Positions 7,722 through 14,129 are shown, counted from the first letter of the stretch. The stretch is DNA of 15,733 nt from JADFNO01 sp965369945 (GCA_965369945.1 CBDUST010000076.1:1-15733), one strand, 5' to 3'. Program-made: numbers and translations. Notes: generated by a model from the letters alone, not told the origin.

Positions 7722-8050
7722 GGGTGACTCCTTGTGTCTTGGCCGCCCATCGCTGCGGTGAGCTGTTGTCGATGAAGCGTGCGGATCTGGTTGGCGGTAC
7801 TCGGAGCGATCTGCCCCTTCGCGATCAAGTCTGCCAGGCAGTCGCTGACCGGATCGGGCTCGGCGCCGTCCATCAGACCACGCAAACGTTCGATCATGGC
7901 GTCCAGACGTTGTCGCATGGTGGGGTATGACACGCCGTACTGCCCCGCAAGGGCCTTGATTGACCCACTGACCAGCACGAACGAGCTGACCATATTCAGG
8001 TCCTCGCCGCTCAGCTTTAGTATGGGATGGCTCGCGTTCAGATCGCTCAT
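7718..8050 (-). CDS. DUF2089-type helix-turn-helix protein
   Basis: A 110-residue soluble protein. Residues 10-56 (LKLSGEDLNMVSSFVLVSGSIK, AGQYGVSYPTMRQRLDAMI) match the DUF2089 pattern: an L-x-ED-x-x-F start, a G-x-(I/L)-K turn and a YPT-(V/M)-R-x-RLD recognition helix, typical of small transcription regulators. The C-terminal half (LADLIAKGQIAPSTANQI) resembles the 'L..G.I...EA' tail seen after such domains. The N-terminal zinc ribbon of longer DUF2089 proteins is absent. The ATG at 8050 has GAGGA eight bases upstream. It is the first gene of the six-gene unit and overlaps the next by four bases. It likely regulates its own operon; the inverted repeat at 8119-8140 is a candidate site. DNA binding is inferred. 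Confidence 0.82.
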   Translation of the reverse strand: MSDLNASHPILKLSGEDLNMVSSFVLVSGSIKALAGQYGVSYPTMRQRLDAMIERLRGLMDGAEPDPVSDCLADLIAKGQIAPSTANQIRTLHRQQLTAAMGGQDTRSHP

Positions 8051-8075
8051 GGATCATTCCTCGTGATCTTGAACA

Positions 8076-8103
8076 ATCCTAAACTGGCATTTCACATTGT
8101 CAA
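8076..8103 (-). promoter_or_regulatory. Sigma70-type promoter of the six-gene unit
   Basis: Read on the minus strand, TTGACA (8098-8103, perfect -35) is followed after 16 bases by TAGGAT (8076-8081, 4/6 match to -10). This predicts a transcript start near 8069 and a leader of about 20 bases carrying the GAGGA site of the DUF2089 gene. The spacing is one base short of ideal. The surrounding DNA is AT-rich relative to the genes. Confidence 0.65.
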
Positions 8104-8118
8104 GCACGATCTTTAACA

Positions 8119-8140
8119 AAACACAAAAGGAATTGTGTTT
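8119..8140. promoter_or_regulatory. Perfect inverted repeat, candidate operator
   Basis: AAACACAA (8119-8126) and TTGTGTTT (8133-8140) form perfect 8-bp arms around AAGGAA. The repeat sits 15 bases upstream of the -35 box of the minus-strand promoter. The dyad size suits a dimeric helix-turn-helix regulator. It has no flanking T-run, so a terminator is unlikely. Regulator identity is a guess; the DUF2089 product is the nearest candidate. Confidence 0.45.
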
Positions 8141-8503
8141 AGTACGGAAGTATATATTTGACGCAAGGGGGCCGTCCACTCATCATCTTGGACGTCCAAT
8201 AGTTGACAACCACAATATCTGGCGATACGCTACGCGCGCCGCGACTGTAGGATGCCATGCAGCGGTGAAGGGCCACCTTGGTGGGTGGAGAACGCGATGT
8301 TCGGCTTCTGTCGTCAGCTGGGTCGAGTTGGACGAGGCTGGCCTAGGGGGGAATCTGTCAATACGTGCCAACTAGTCCCAATCTTCGGGCAGAGGCCTAC
8401 TGTATACTTCATGGCTCGATGGCTCGTCTGATTGGGAGGGGCCTCTGAGCGCAGGTCACCGACTGGTGAACCGTATCCCCCTGTCAGCAAAGGAGCCTGT
8501 CTT
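8141..8503. other. Intergenic/leader region upstream of pyrE-like gene
   Basis: No convincing gene. It holds a TTGACA (8203-8208) with only a weak -10 match (TACGCT) at the right distance. A TATACT box (8403-8408) has no good -35. A tandem duplication of ATGGCTCG lies at 8411-8426. An inverted repeat, CAGAGGCC (8390-8397) with GGCCTCTG (8440-8447), brackets the TATACT box. Any of these may belong to the pyrE leader, but no promoter is called with confidence. Confidence 0.45.
8489..8495 (+). promoter_or_regulatory. Strong ribosome binding site that sets the pyrE start
   Basis: AAAGGAG ends eight bases before a GTG at 8504. This favours GTG 8504 over the in-frame ATG at 8540, whose AGGA is 11 bases away, and over longer upstream readings. 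Confidence 0.7.
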
Positions 8504-9127
8504 GTGTCAACAGCCGTCCTAGAGCAGGAAAACCTGTCAATGAGCACTATCTATCCAGCATTGACGAAGTACGTCGAGGAGAAAGCGATCCTACATGGTC
8601 GTTTCGACTTGGCTAGTGGCGCTAACGTTGGCTACTACTGTGATGGGAAGCAGGTCAGCTTTTCTGGGCAGGGGATCGCATTGGTTGTCGATGCAATCTT
8701 AGACTGCCTAAAAGACGTGGATTTTGACGCGCTCGGCGGCATGGACATGGGGGCGACTCCAATTGTCTCGGCTGTTGCGTTGAAGTATTTCCAAATAGGC
8801 AGAGACCTACCGACCTTCGTAGTTCGCAAGGACGTCAAATCTCATGGCACAATGAAGAAGATAGAAGGCCCACTCCCGGATACTCCTTCTCGGGTGGTCA
8901 TTGTTGATGACGTGGTAACATCGGGCGGGTCCATTCTTCAGGCAATTCGAGCAGTCCAATCGATCGGCCATGAAGTAGTGCTGGCGATTAGCTTGCTCGA
9001 TCGTGAGGAGGGTGGTACAGAGAGTCTAAGGAAAGCGGGAATCCGATACGTGCCACTTGTCACCCGTTCTCAGGTAGGGGTTGTGAATGGAGACCATCAG
9101 CCAAGCATCGCAAGCAGCACGGAATAA
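8504..9127 (+). CDS. pyrE: Orotate phosphoribosyltransferase
   Basis: A 207-residue type I phosphoribosyltransferase that would convert orotate and PRPP to OMP in pyrimidine synthesis. Seen: FDLASGANVGYYCD (34-47), matching the OPRT F-x-L-x-SG...YY-D substrate loop; FVVRKDVKSHG (105-115), matching the catalytic RK..K.HG loop; and the PRPP-binding VVIVDDVVTSGGS (131-143). GGMDMGATPIVSA (78-90) corresponds to the conserved G-x-x-x-G-A-x-P segment. The length fits the family (about 180-220). The GTG start has an excellent Shine-Dalgarno; about ten N-terminal residues look unconserved, so ATG 8540 remains possible. No other pyrimidine gene is nearby. Base composition is lower in GC (about half by eye) than in its neighbours, suggesting separate ancestry. 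Its 3' end overlaps the next, broken, small gene by 41 bases. A PRTase acting on another base cannot be excluded. Confidence 0.82.
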   Translation: MSTAVLEQENLSMSTIYPALTKYVEEKAILHGRFDLASGANVGYYCDGKQVSFSGQGIALVVDAILDCLKDVDFDALGGMDMGATPIVSAVALKYFQIGRDLPTFVVRKDVKSHGTMKKIEGPLPDTPSRVVIVDDVVTSGGSILQAIRAVQSIGHEVVLAISLLDREEGGTESLRKAGIRYVPLVTRSQVGVVNGDHQPSIASSTE

Positions 9128-9405
9128 CTTCTGTGCGATGACATTGCTGGATTTGGCGACCGCTTGTCGTGACTACGCAAGGCAAGAAGGGGCTCCAGTA
9201 GCCACAGCTTTGGCCCTGGTTGGCCCTGGCGGACCTGTTCTTGGGAACTGGTAACTTCATAGATGATCGTCCGGTCACCACCGCTGAAACCGACAAGCTA
9301 TCGCGACGTCTCGGCCCTCTCCTCGATCTACTTGCACAGGGGGGGCTTTCTGAAGCCGAGGCCATTACGGAACAAATCAGCGGATTGCGCAATTTCATCC
9401 GCTAA
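9087..9405 (+). pseudogene. Small ORF disrupted by a 10-bp tandem duplication
   Basis: From ATG 9087 the frame reads METISQASQAARNNF and on through VATALAL, then stops at 9252-9254 after a GPGGP-type nonsense tail (55 residues). The decamer TTGGCCCTGG is present twice in a row (9210-9219 and 9220-9229). Removing one copy joins the first part directly to the open frame that continues ALADLFLGTGNFIDD to the TAA at 9403-9405. That gives a continuous 102-residue, mostly helical, soluble protein. The start overlaps the pyrE 3' end, with GGTAGGGG upstream, so it was probably translated after pyrE. I do not recognise the family. It could instead be a phase-variable gene or a sequencing/assembly error; the 10-bp duplication itself is directly visible. 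Confidence 0.62.
9210..9229. repeat. Perfect tandem decamer, frameshifting duplication
   Basis: TTGGCCCTGG occurs as two adjacent perfect copies. Ten is not a multiple of three, so the second copy shifts the frame of the small gene at 9087-9405. Such a repeat can expand or contract by slippage. Confidence 0.85.
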
Positions 9406-9419
9406 GCAAGTCGCGCCGC

Positions 9420-9578
9420 TCATGACCTTCTGGACGAAGGAGTGCGATACGTCAGCCGCCCCCCCTCGGCTCCCTGGATTGCCAGGGCTACTCGTGCGCT
9501 GTCGTCCGGCTTGCAGGTGTCGTAGCGGAACTCAACCTCGGCGCAATAGCGATGGAGATGGTGCTTTGAGATTTGGTT
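9420..9578 (-). pseudogene. C-terminal relic of an IS1595-like transposase
   Basis: On the minus strand an in-frame stretch reads NQISKHHLHRYCAEVEFRYD, then an ARVALAIQGAEGGRLTYR segment, to a TGA at 9420-9422. This closely resembles the conserved end of IS1595/ISXO2-type DDE transposases, where HLHRY-x-x-E-F-x-FRY is followed by an (A)-x-x-(A/G)-x-x-G-x-RLTYR end. Only about the last 50 residues are present. There is no start codon, no DDE core and no recognised terminal repeat. The fragment abuts the stop codon of the membrane-protein gene at 9589. It is a decayed insertion-sequence remnant, so the patch with pyrE has seen mobile DNA. Confidence 0.7.
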
Positions 9579-9588
9579 GCCGGAGCTC

Positions 9589-10350
9589 TTAGGCCATGAT
9601 CGCGCTGGCGATGCTCATCGCGACGAACATGAACAGAAGCCACTCGACGATTTTCATCACCACCACGAACACAAACGCCTGGAGCGCGTCCATGCCCAGT
9701 AGCCAGGCGGCTAAGAAGAACTGGGCGGGCAAGGCGACCAACATCCCAAGCAGGGGCCCGACCAAGGCGGTGAATGCCAGCAAGGCAACGAATTGTGCTG
9801 AGACAACTGCGGCTGCGCGCAGCATTAGGAGGTGGAGCGTTCCGAAGTCCTCAGCGAACAGCTTGCCCACGATCCACAGAGCGCCGGTGCCAACAGCTGC
9901 GGATACGGCCAACAGAACCGCACCAAGGATAGCTAGGCCGATGCCGCCGAGTAGGCCGCCTCCAGCCAGCCCGATCCCGGCACAGATGATCAGGTAAAGA
10001 CCGGTACATATCGAGGCGACGCCGATGTGCAGCGTGTGATCCTCCTCGAAGAGATCGGCGTCGACTTCCTCATCGGAGAGGAAGACGGCCTGCTCGCCGT
10101 TTGGTCCAGTGACGACCCCTCGAAGGGGCGCCACCTGTTCGGGCGGGGCCTGGGTCTGCGTAGAAGGGGCGGTGGCGAAACCAGTGACCGCGACGTCACT
10201 TGGCGGAGCTGCAGCAGGGGCCGAGGGTTTCGGTGCAACCATTCCTGGATTGATCGGCGCCAGACCTGGGCGTGTATTGACCGATGATTCTGAGGCGGTG
10301 GCCGGCGCGGCGGGCCGCGGCGGTTTCGGCTGGACTGGAAGCATGGACAT
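9589..10350 (-). CDS. Membrane protein with Pro/Ala-rich N-terminal segment
   Basis: Not recognised as a named family. Of 253 residues, 1-75 are rich in Pro, Ala and Thr and look disordered. Residues 76-108 form a small acidic segment (GEQAVFLSDEEVDADLFEED), and 109-253 hold four or five hydrophobic helices, including a glycine-rich pair (LIICAGIGLAGGGLLGGIGL) and a final VVVMKIVEWLLFMFVAMSI. No signal peptide precedes the disordered part, so it is probably cytoplasmic with the helices in the inner membrane. The ATG at 10350 has AGGGGGGA about seven bases upstream; a second ATG lies two codons on. The stop abuts the transposase relic at 9578, which may mark the edge of an insertion. Layout resembles uncharacterised planctomycete membrane proteins; function unknown. 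Confidence 0.75.
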   Translation of the reverse strand: MSMLPVQPKPPRPAAPATASESSVNTRPGLAPINPGMVAPKPSAPAAAPPSDVAVTGFATAPSTQTQAPPEQVAPLRGVVTGPNGEQAVFLSDEEVDADLFEEDHTLHIGVASICTGLYLIICAGIGLAGGGLLGGIGLAILGAVLLAVSAAVGTGALWIVGKLFAEDFGTLHLLMLRAAAVVSAQFVALLAFTALVGPLLGMLVALPAQFFLAAWLLGMDALQAFVFVVVMKIVEWLLFMFVAMSIASAIMA

Positions 10351-10662
10351 TTCGATTCCCCCCTGATCTGGCTGGTCTTAGGCCGTCCGGCCCGCTCGAG
10401 CGGGTCGTCCCGCCTCAAGCAGGATCGGCCGGTGGATCAGGCAGCTTCATACAACCAGCCGGCCATGTGAGGGTGATGCACACAAAGGATCGGAATGAAC
10501 GGGTCGGGCCAAGACGCTGGTCCGAATAACCACGCGGTCCGCTTAGGTTGTTGGCGTACGGGCTACATTGCAAGTCATCGTTCACGACGTGCAATAGAAA
10601 AACGGAGCGGCCGAGTTGGCTGCTCCGTTGAGGGGTCTAGGAAGGGTAAATCGTCTGGCGGA
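10351..10662. other. Intergenic region with palindrome and terminator
   Basis: No gene seen. It contains the 14-bp perfect palindrome CCCGCTCGAGCGGG (10391-10404), about 40 bases upstream of the membrane-protein start. It also holds the intrinsic terminator of the STN-like gene (10593-10629). No clear -35/-10 pair was found for the membrane-protein gene. Confidence 0.55.
10593..10629 (-). terminator. Rho-independent terminator of the STN-like gene
   Basis: A hairpin with about 12-13 paired positions (11 Watson-Crick plus two G-U) spans 10601-10629, with arms AACGGAGCGGCC and GGCTGCTCCGTT. On the minus strand it is followed by TTTTT. It lies 33 bases after the stop at 10663. Confidence 0.85.
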
Positions 10663-11685
10663 TCAGGGATCGCCGCCGCCGGCGGTGCCGCCGAACTCGC
10701 GTGCCCGGCTTTCACGGAACCCGGCCAGTTGGACGTTCGAGGCCGCTCCGGTGAAGGTCACGTATCGTCTGTCGATCGCGGCATCAACTGATCGGCGCAC
10801 GGGTCGGGTAGCGAATGGATAGCCGCCGATCTGTCGTTGGATGTAATCCGGTGCGCGGACAATGAGTGTTCCCTGGTAGTAACGAATGGAGGCCGCCTCG
10901 CCGCCGTTGTCAACCCACTCGTCAGGCTCGACGATCTCGATTATGAGGTCGATGACTTCCTGGGCTTTTTCTAGTTCGGTTCGTCGATCAGGGGGCTCAT
11001 CGGGGTCACCGAAGATGGAGCCGCCGCCGCCGCTACCGCCGCCCCCACGGCCACCGCCGCCACCCCCGCCGCCGCCTCCGCCGAAACCGCCGCCGCCACC
11101 ACCACCACCGCCTCGACCACCGCCACCGCCGCCGCCGGCGAGGCCTTGATTCAACGCGCTATCGAGGTCGAGCTCGGGAGCATTGTCAAACCGCAGCGGT
11201 TCGAAGAGGAGGTCCTTGATCGGGTAGTACCTGATCTCGCGGGCACCTGGCGCACCGAGACGGGCCTTGGTCCCGACCTCAACGAACCCGTTGCGCAGCT
11301 GCCACGTCGTTGGGTCCAGTTCCGCGCACTGATCGAGAATCATTTCCAGTACGGTCAGGGCCGGCTGATCCGTGGTATCGAGCGTGATCGGCGTATCAGG
11401 ATCGATGCCCTCGCCGGTTCGGTCGTCGCTATAGCGGCCGACGATGTTGATCCCCAATACTGTTTGCAGATAGTTGAAGGCATCTCGGGCCGGCGTCTCG
11501 TCGAATTGAAACGGCATGTCGGTATACAACAGCACGCTGAGCATGTGAGCCTTGGACGTATTACGTGATTCGGCCTGAGCACGCTTTTGCATGACGTAGC
11601 CCATCCGCTCAGAGAGGTTCTGGCCGAAGGCTGGCGCCGTGATTAGCAAACCGCAGCCAGCGAGCACGAGGGTGATACGTTTCAT
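10663..11685 (-). CDS. Secreted STN/secretin-N-like protein with glycine-rich linker
   Basis: A 340-residue exported protein from the ATG at 11685, chosen because GGAG lies eight bases upstream and because a signal peptide (MKRITLVLAGCGLLITAPAFGQ) starts there. An LAGC lipobox-like tetrapeptide occurs at 8-11, but the signal would be unusually short, so ordinary cleavage near residue 22 is preferred. Residues about 48-140 (DMPFQFDETPARDAFNYLQ, a central TLDTTDQPALTVLEMIL, and WQLRNGFVEVG) resemble the STN/secretin short domains at the N terminus of outer-membrane secretins. Residues 183-223 are almost pure glycine with Arg, Phe and Ser. A second module follows (EVIDLIIEIVEPDEW and IRYYQGTLIVRAPDYIQRQI), also secretin-N-like. 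No secretin barrel is present. It may be a periplasmic or surface scaffold; role unknown. Confidence 0.78.
   Translation of the reverse strand: MKRITLVLAGCGLLITAPAFGQNLSERMGYVMQKRAQAESRNTSKAHMLSVLLYTDMPFQFDETPARDAFNYLQTVLGINIVGRYSDDRTGEGIDPDTPITLDTTDQPALTVLEMILDQCAELDPTTWQLRNGFVEVGTKARLGAPGAREIRYYPIKDLLFEPLRFDNAPELDLDSALNQGLAGGGGGGGRGGGGGGGGGFGGGGGGGGGGGRGGGGSGGGGSIFGDPDEPPDRRTELEKAQEVIDLIIEIVEPDEWVDNGGEAASIRYYQGTLIVRAPDYIQRQIGGYPFATRPVRRSVDAAIDRRYVTFTGAASNVQLAGFRESRAREFGGTAGGGDP
11025..11143. repeat. GGN/CCN low-complexity tract encoding polyglycine
   Basis: An uneven run of CCG, CCA and CCC triplets on the plus strand encodes the glycine-rich linker on the minus strand. Codons vary, so this is not a pure trinucleotide repeat. 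The plus-strand reading as polyproline is a shadow. Confidence 0.85.
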
Positions 11686-11743
11686 TTGAATATCTCCAGA
11701 AAGGCTCATGCGGGCGCACAGAATCCACAGGTATGGGAACCTG

Positions 11744-11769
11744 AGTATAGACGCGAATCATCATATCAA
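11744..11769 (-). promoter_or_regulatory. Weak candidate promoter for the STN-like gene
   Basis: On the minus strand TTGATA (11764-11769) is followed after only 14 bases by TATACT (11744-11749). Both boxes are good but the spacing is short, so this is tentative. A start here would give a leader of about 50 bases ending at the ATG at 11685. Confidence 0.3.
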
Positions 11770-11816
11770 GGTGTCGGGAAATCCCATAATTCATCTTAGA
11801 TTTCGTGCCGCGGGGG

Positions 11817-13706
11817 TCATTGGTTCCCCTGGGGCTTGTCTCGGGCCTTTAGGCTCCACAGGGTCTCTACGGCGGTCAGGAGCCCCAGGGCCTGGGCGGG
11901 GACAGGCTGATCGCTGTTCCAGAGGGCCGATCGTACTCCGCCGAGCCCCCGAGCCGGGTTCTGAAGCGACCAGGATGAAGTCTCACGGACGGTCAGTTGC
12001 ATGAGAAAGCGGACCGTATCCAGCTGGCGATCAAGGGCCGACTGGGCCTGCTCAGCACTGGTCAGGTCAGACTGTCGCAGCATGGTGGCGAGGAAGGCCG
12101 CAGGGCGGAGGGTCTGGGCGGTGGCGATCACCCCCTGCATTGGGTTCAGGACGAAGCCGGCGGCGAGGTCCTCAGCCCCGGGCAGGAATGGCGATCCGAT
12201 TCGGCTGGAGTCGAGCATCCGGCGGATTTCGAGCAGCCTGGCGACGTTGGCTAGCGGCTCGCCGACCATCGAGCTGTATTCGAGTTCGGCCCAGCCCAGC
12301 CACGGCAACAGCATCACATGTTGATGGTCGGGCACGGATTGCCAAGCCTTGTCCATGGCGCCGCGGACGAGCTGGGGAGTTAGTCGATCAGCCTGATAGC
12401 CGCGATTCAGCAGTCGGCTCAAGGCTGCGGCGATCAGCGCCTGGCCGTTGGGCGAGATCGGCCGGGCTTGGCCGGTGGCCGGATCACGCTGCGCGAACCC
12501 CGCCTCCAGAGTGAATGCACCGATGACGCGCTGGGCTGCGGGTATCAATAGCGGGCGGATGGCTGGGTCTTGCATCGTTCGCGCATGCTCGAAGCCGGCA
12601 TAGACGATCGCGGCGCAGGCTTGGACGTCCACAAGCGGATTATCCTCACCGCCAGGGCCCACTTGGAGTTGGAGAAGGATCTGTCGACTTGCGCTGGCGG
12701 CTCGACGTGCAAACAGCGGATCAACGTTCGGCGCTAGGGCATATTGGGCCAGGGCGAACGCGGCCAAGGCCTGTTCGCGCAGTGGTGCGATGAGTGGCTC
12801 GTACTGGTCCGTGCTCGGCTGGTAGGTTCCCATCAGACCCGGCGCAACATCCAGCGGCGAAAACGATCGCAACAAGTGCTGCGCGATCGAGTCGGCCAGG
12901 GCAGCGACTCGACGCGGCGTGACCTTACTGCGAGCCACAACGACATCGCCTCGAACTGTTCGGAAGGGGCGCTTGTCCGGGGCGGCCTGAGTCAGATGTG
13001 TTGTGCGAAACCGGTAGATGGACACATCGGGCCTGGTCAGAAGGTCTGCGGGCTTGGCGGCGGGTAGGCCCAGCTCGACCGCCAAGCGCAGAAGCTGCCG
13101 TTGGATATCGCCCGCTGTGTTGCGCGCCAACGCCTGAGCTGGAAACGACAAGGCCCAATCGTCGCCACGCCGAATCGCCAGGCCATCCAGCCCCGGCTCG
13201 ACCTCACGGGCAAGCTCAAAGAACGATCGACCCAGTAAGGGAACGGGTCGGCCGGCAACCTCCAGCTCCAGTGTCAGCTTCGGCCCAACGGTGCCCAGCA
13301 GCGTTGGTGGGAGCTGAGAAACCACCGGGTTGCCCAGGACTTCGCCGAAGGCCCGGCCGGCGGCTCTGCGGACCATCAACGCATCCCCAGAGACGTCAAT
13401 TCCGGTTCCGATCACCCGGCCGGACCTTCGCAGGATCACGCAGACACCGCGAGCACGCCCCAGCGGCGCCTGGGCGGCCGGCTCGTCCATCGACGGCACG
13501 TCGAATGCGTTCGTCCAGCTCCGAAGCGATGCGAACGCCTGGACCACGTCGCCGGCGTCCGGATAATCAGCTTCGGTCGGGGGCTGGCCCCGTAGCGGGT
13601 TGGCCAGCACCAATCCAAGCAGAGTCGCGCCGATTATCGGTCGAGACGTGACCTCGCCCCAGGTCGTTCCCAGGCGACGTCGTGTGTTGCTTGGAAACAA
13701 CATCAT
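11817..13706 (-). CDS. Exported protein with divergent AMMECR1-like domain and helical C-terminal half
   Basis: A 629-residue protein from the paired ATGs at 13706/13703, with TTTGGGG upstream. The frame stays open back to a GTG at 13910, but those 68 residues look non-coding. A likely signal segment (PIIGATLLGLVLANPLRGQ, about 23-41) follows a charged start. Residues about 83-237 follow the AMMECR1 order: GVCVILRRSGRVIGTGID where the family has a G-x-F-V-T..G.LRGCIG motif; a long A/F-rich helix; LTLELEVAG; LDGLAIRRGDDWALSFP; RQLLRLAVELGLP; and a closing IYRFRT. The RGCIG signature is lost. Residues about 262-629 are helix-rich with repeated Ala/Leu patterns, reminiscent of alpha/alpha toroids. 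The AMMECR1 relation is my inference from motif order. Function unknown. Confidence 0.72.
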   Translation of the reverse strand: MMLFPSNTRRRLGTTWGEVTSRPIIGATLLGLVLANPLRGQPPTEADYPDAGDVVQAFASLRSWTNAFDVPSMDEPAAQAPLGRARGVCVILRRSGRVIGTGIDVSGDALMVRRAAGRAFGEVLGNPVVSQLPPTLLGTVGPKLTLELEVAGRPVPLLGRSFFELAREVEPGLDGLAIRRGDDWALSFPAQALARNTAGDIQRQLLRLAVELGLPAAKPADLLTRPDVSIYRFRTTHLTQAAPDKRPFRTVRGDVVVARSKVTPRRVAALADSIAQHLLRSFSPLDVAPGLMGTYQPSTDQYEPLIAPLREQALAAFALAQYALAPNVDPLFARRAASASRQILLQLQVGPGGEDNPLVDVQACAAIVYAGFEHARTMQDPAIRPLLIPAAQRVIGAFTLEAGFAQRDPATGQARPISPNGQALIAAALSRLLNRGYQADRLTPQLVRGAMDKAWQSVPDHQHVMLLPWLGWAELEYSSMVGEPLANVARLLEIRRMLDSSRIGSPFLPGAEDLAAGFVLNPMQGVIATAQTLRPAAFLATMLRQSDLTSAEQAQSALDRQLDTVRFLMQLTVRETSSWSLQNPARGLGGVRSALWNSDQPVPAQALGLLTAVETLWSLKARDKPQGNQ

Positions 13707-14091
13707 GAAGGCCCCAAACAACCTGCGTCCGGTAAGATTCCAGCCGACGGCGCCCGAAGCGCGATCATCGGGTGACACCCCGCTTGGGCGCGCCCATTGA
13801 AACAGGTATTGGCGTACTCGCGAGGCTTTGGAGTTCCTGCCAATGTTGCTACAAACGATGATGCTCATGACAGACCGCCGTAAACGCATGGCTCTTCTCA
13901 CGCTGCTCACCTTCGCAACCCTTTGCTGAATGTTATCGGGGCGTACGGGGGAGCGTCGGCTAAGACGGCCGGCCCCTCTAGGTTTACTTCGTTCAGACTG
14001 GGCCGATCCAGCCTACCACGCCCCGTGATCCAGCTAAAGGCCGCCATTCTTCGGGGAGACGTATCTGCCGGGATCGGGGGCTAGCACGATA
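13707..14091. other. Upstream region of the AMMECR1-like gene
   Basis: No gene supported. The nearest 200 bases keep the minus-strand frame open back to 13910, but the translation has no protein-like pattern. No good promoter pair was recognised on the minus strand. The far end borders the terminator of the next gene. Confidence 0.5.
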
Positions 14092-14129
14092 CGAAAACAA
14101 GCCCGCGCCGATTAGGCCGCGGGCTTGTT
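14092..14129 (-). terminator. Intrinsic terminator of the beta-helix/dockerin gene
   Basis: Perfect 12-bp arms AACAAGCCCGCG (14096-14107) and CGCGGGCTTGTT (14118-14129) surround a 10-base loop. On the minus strand the stem runs into TTTTCG. It lies 59 bases after the stop at 14189. The plus-strand side also has a T-rich flank (GTTTGTGG), so weak bidirectional action is possible. Confidence 0.8.

Noticed and set aside
7722..8057. Upstream extension of the small membrane-protein frame to 8057
   Set aside because: This part is an out-of-frame reading of the DUF2089 gene; the real start is at the paired ATGs 7721/7718 with GGAG before them.
8183..8371. Minus-strand 62-residue frame upstream of pyrE
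   Set aside because: No ribosome binding site or conserved pattern; lies in what looks like leader or intergenic DNA.
10886..11149. Plus-strand polyproline open frame
   Set aside because: It is the reverse reading of the glycine-rich linker of the minus-strand STN-like gene, which has a signal peptide, ribosome binding site and terminator.
10663..11685. Lipoprotein signal (LAGC) in the STN-like protein
   Set aside because: The cysteine would fall at residue 11, too early for a normal lipoprotein signal, and the hydrophobic stretch continues beyond it to a standard cleavage region.
13707..13910. 68-residue N-terminal extension of the AMMECR1-like protein
   Set aside because: The translation is Arg/Ser-rich without conserved pattern and would bury the probable signal segment. 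The paired ATGs at 13706 have a plausible ribosome binding site.
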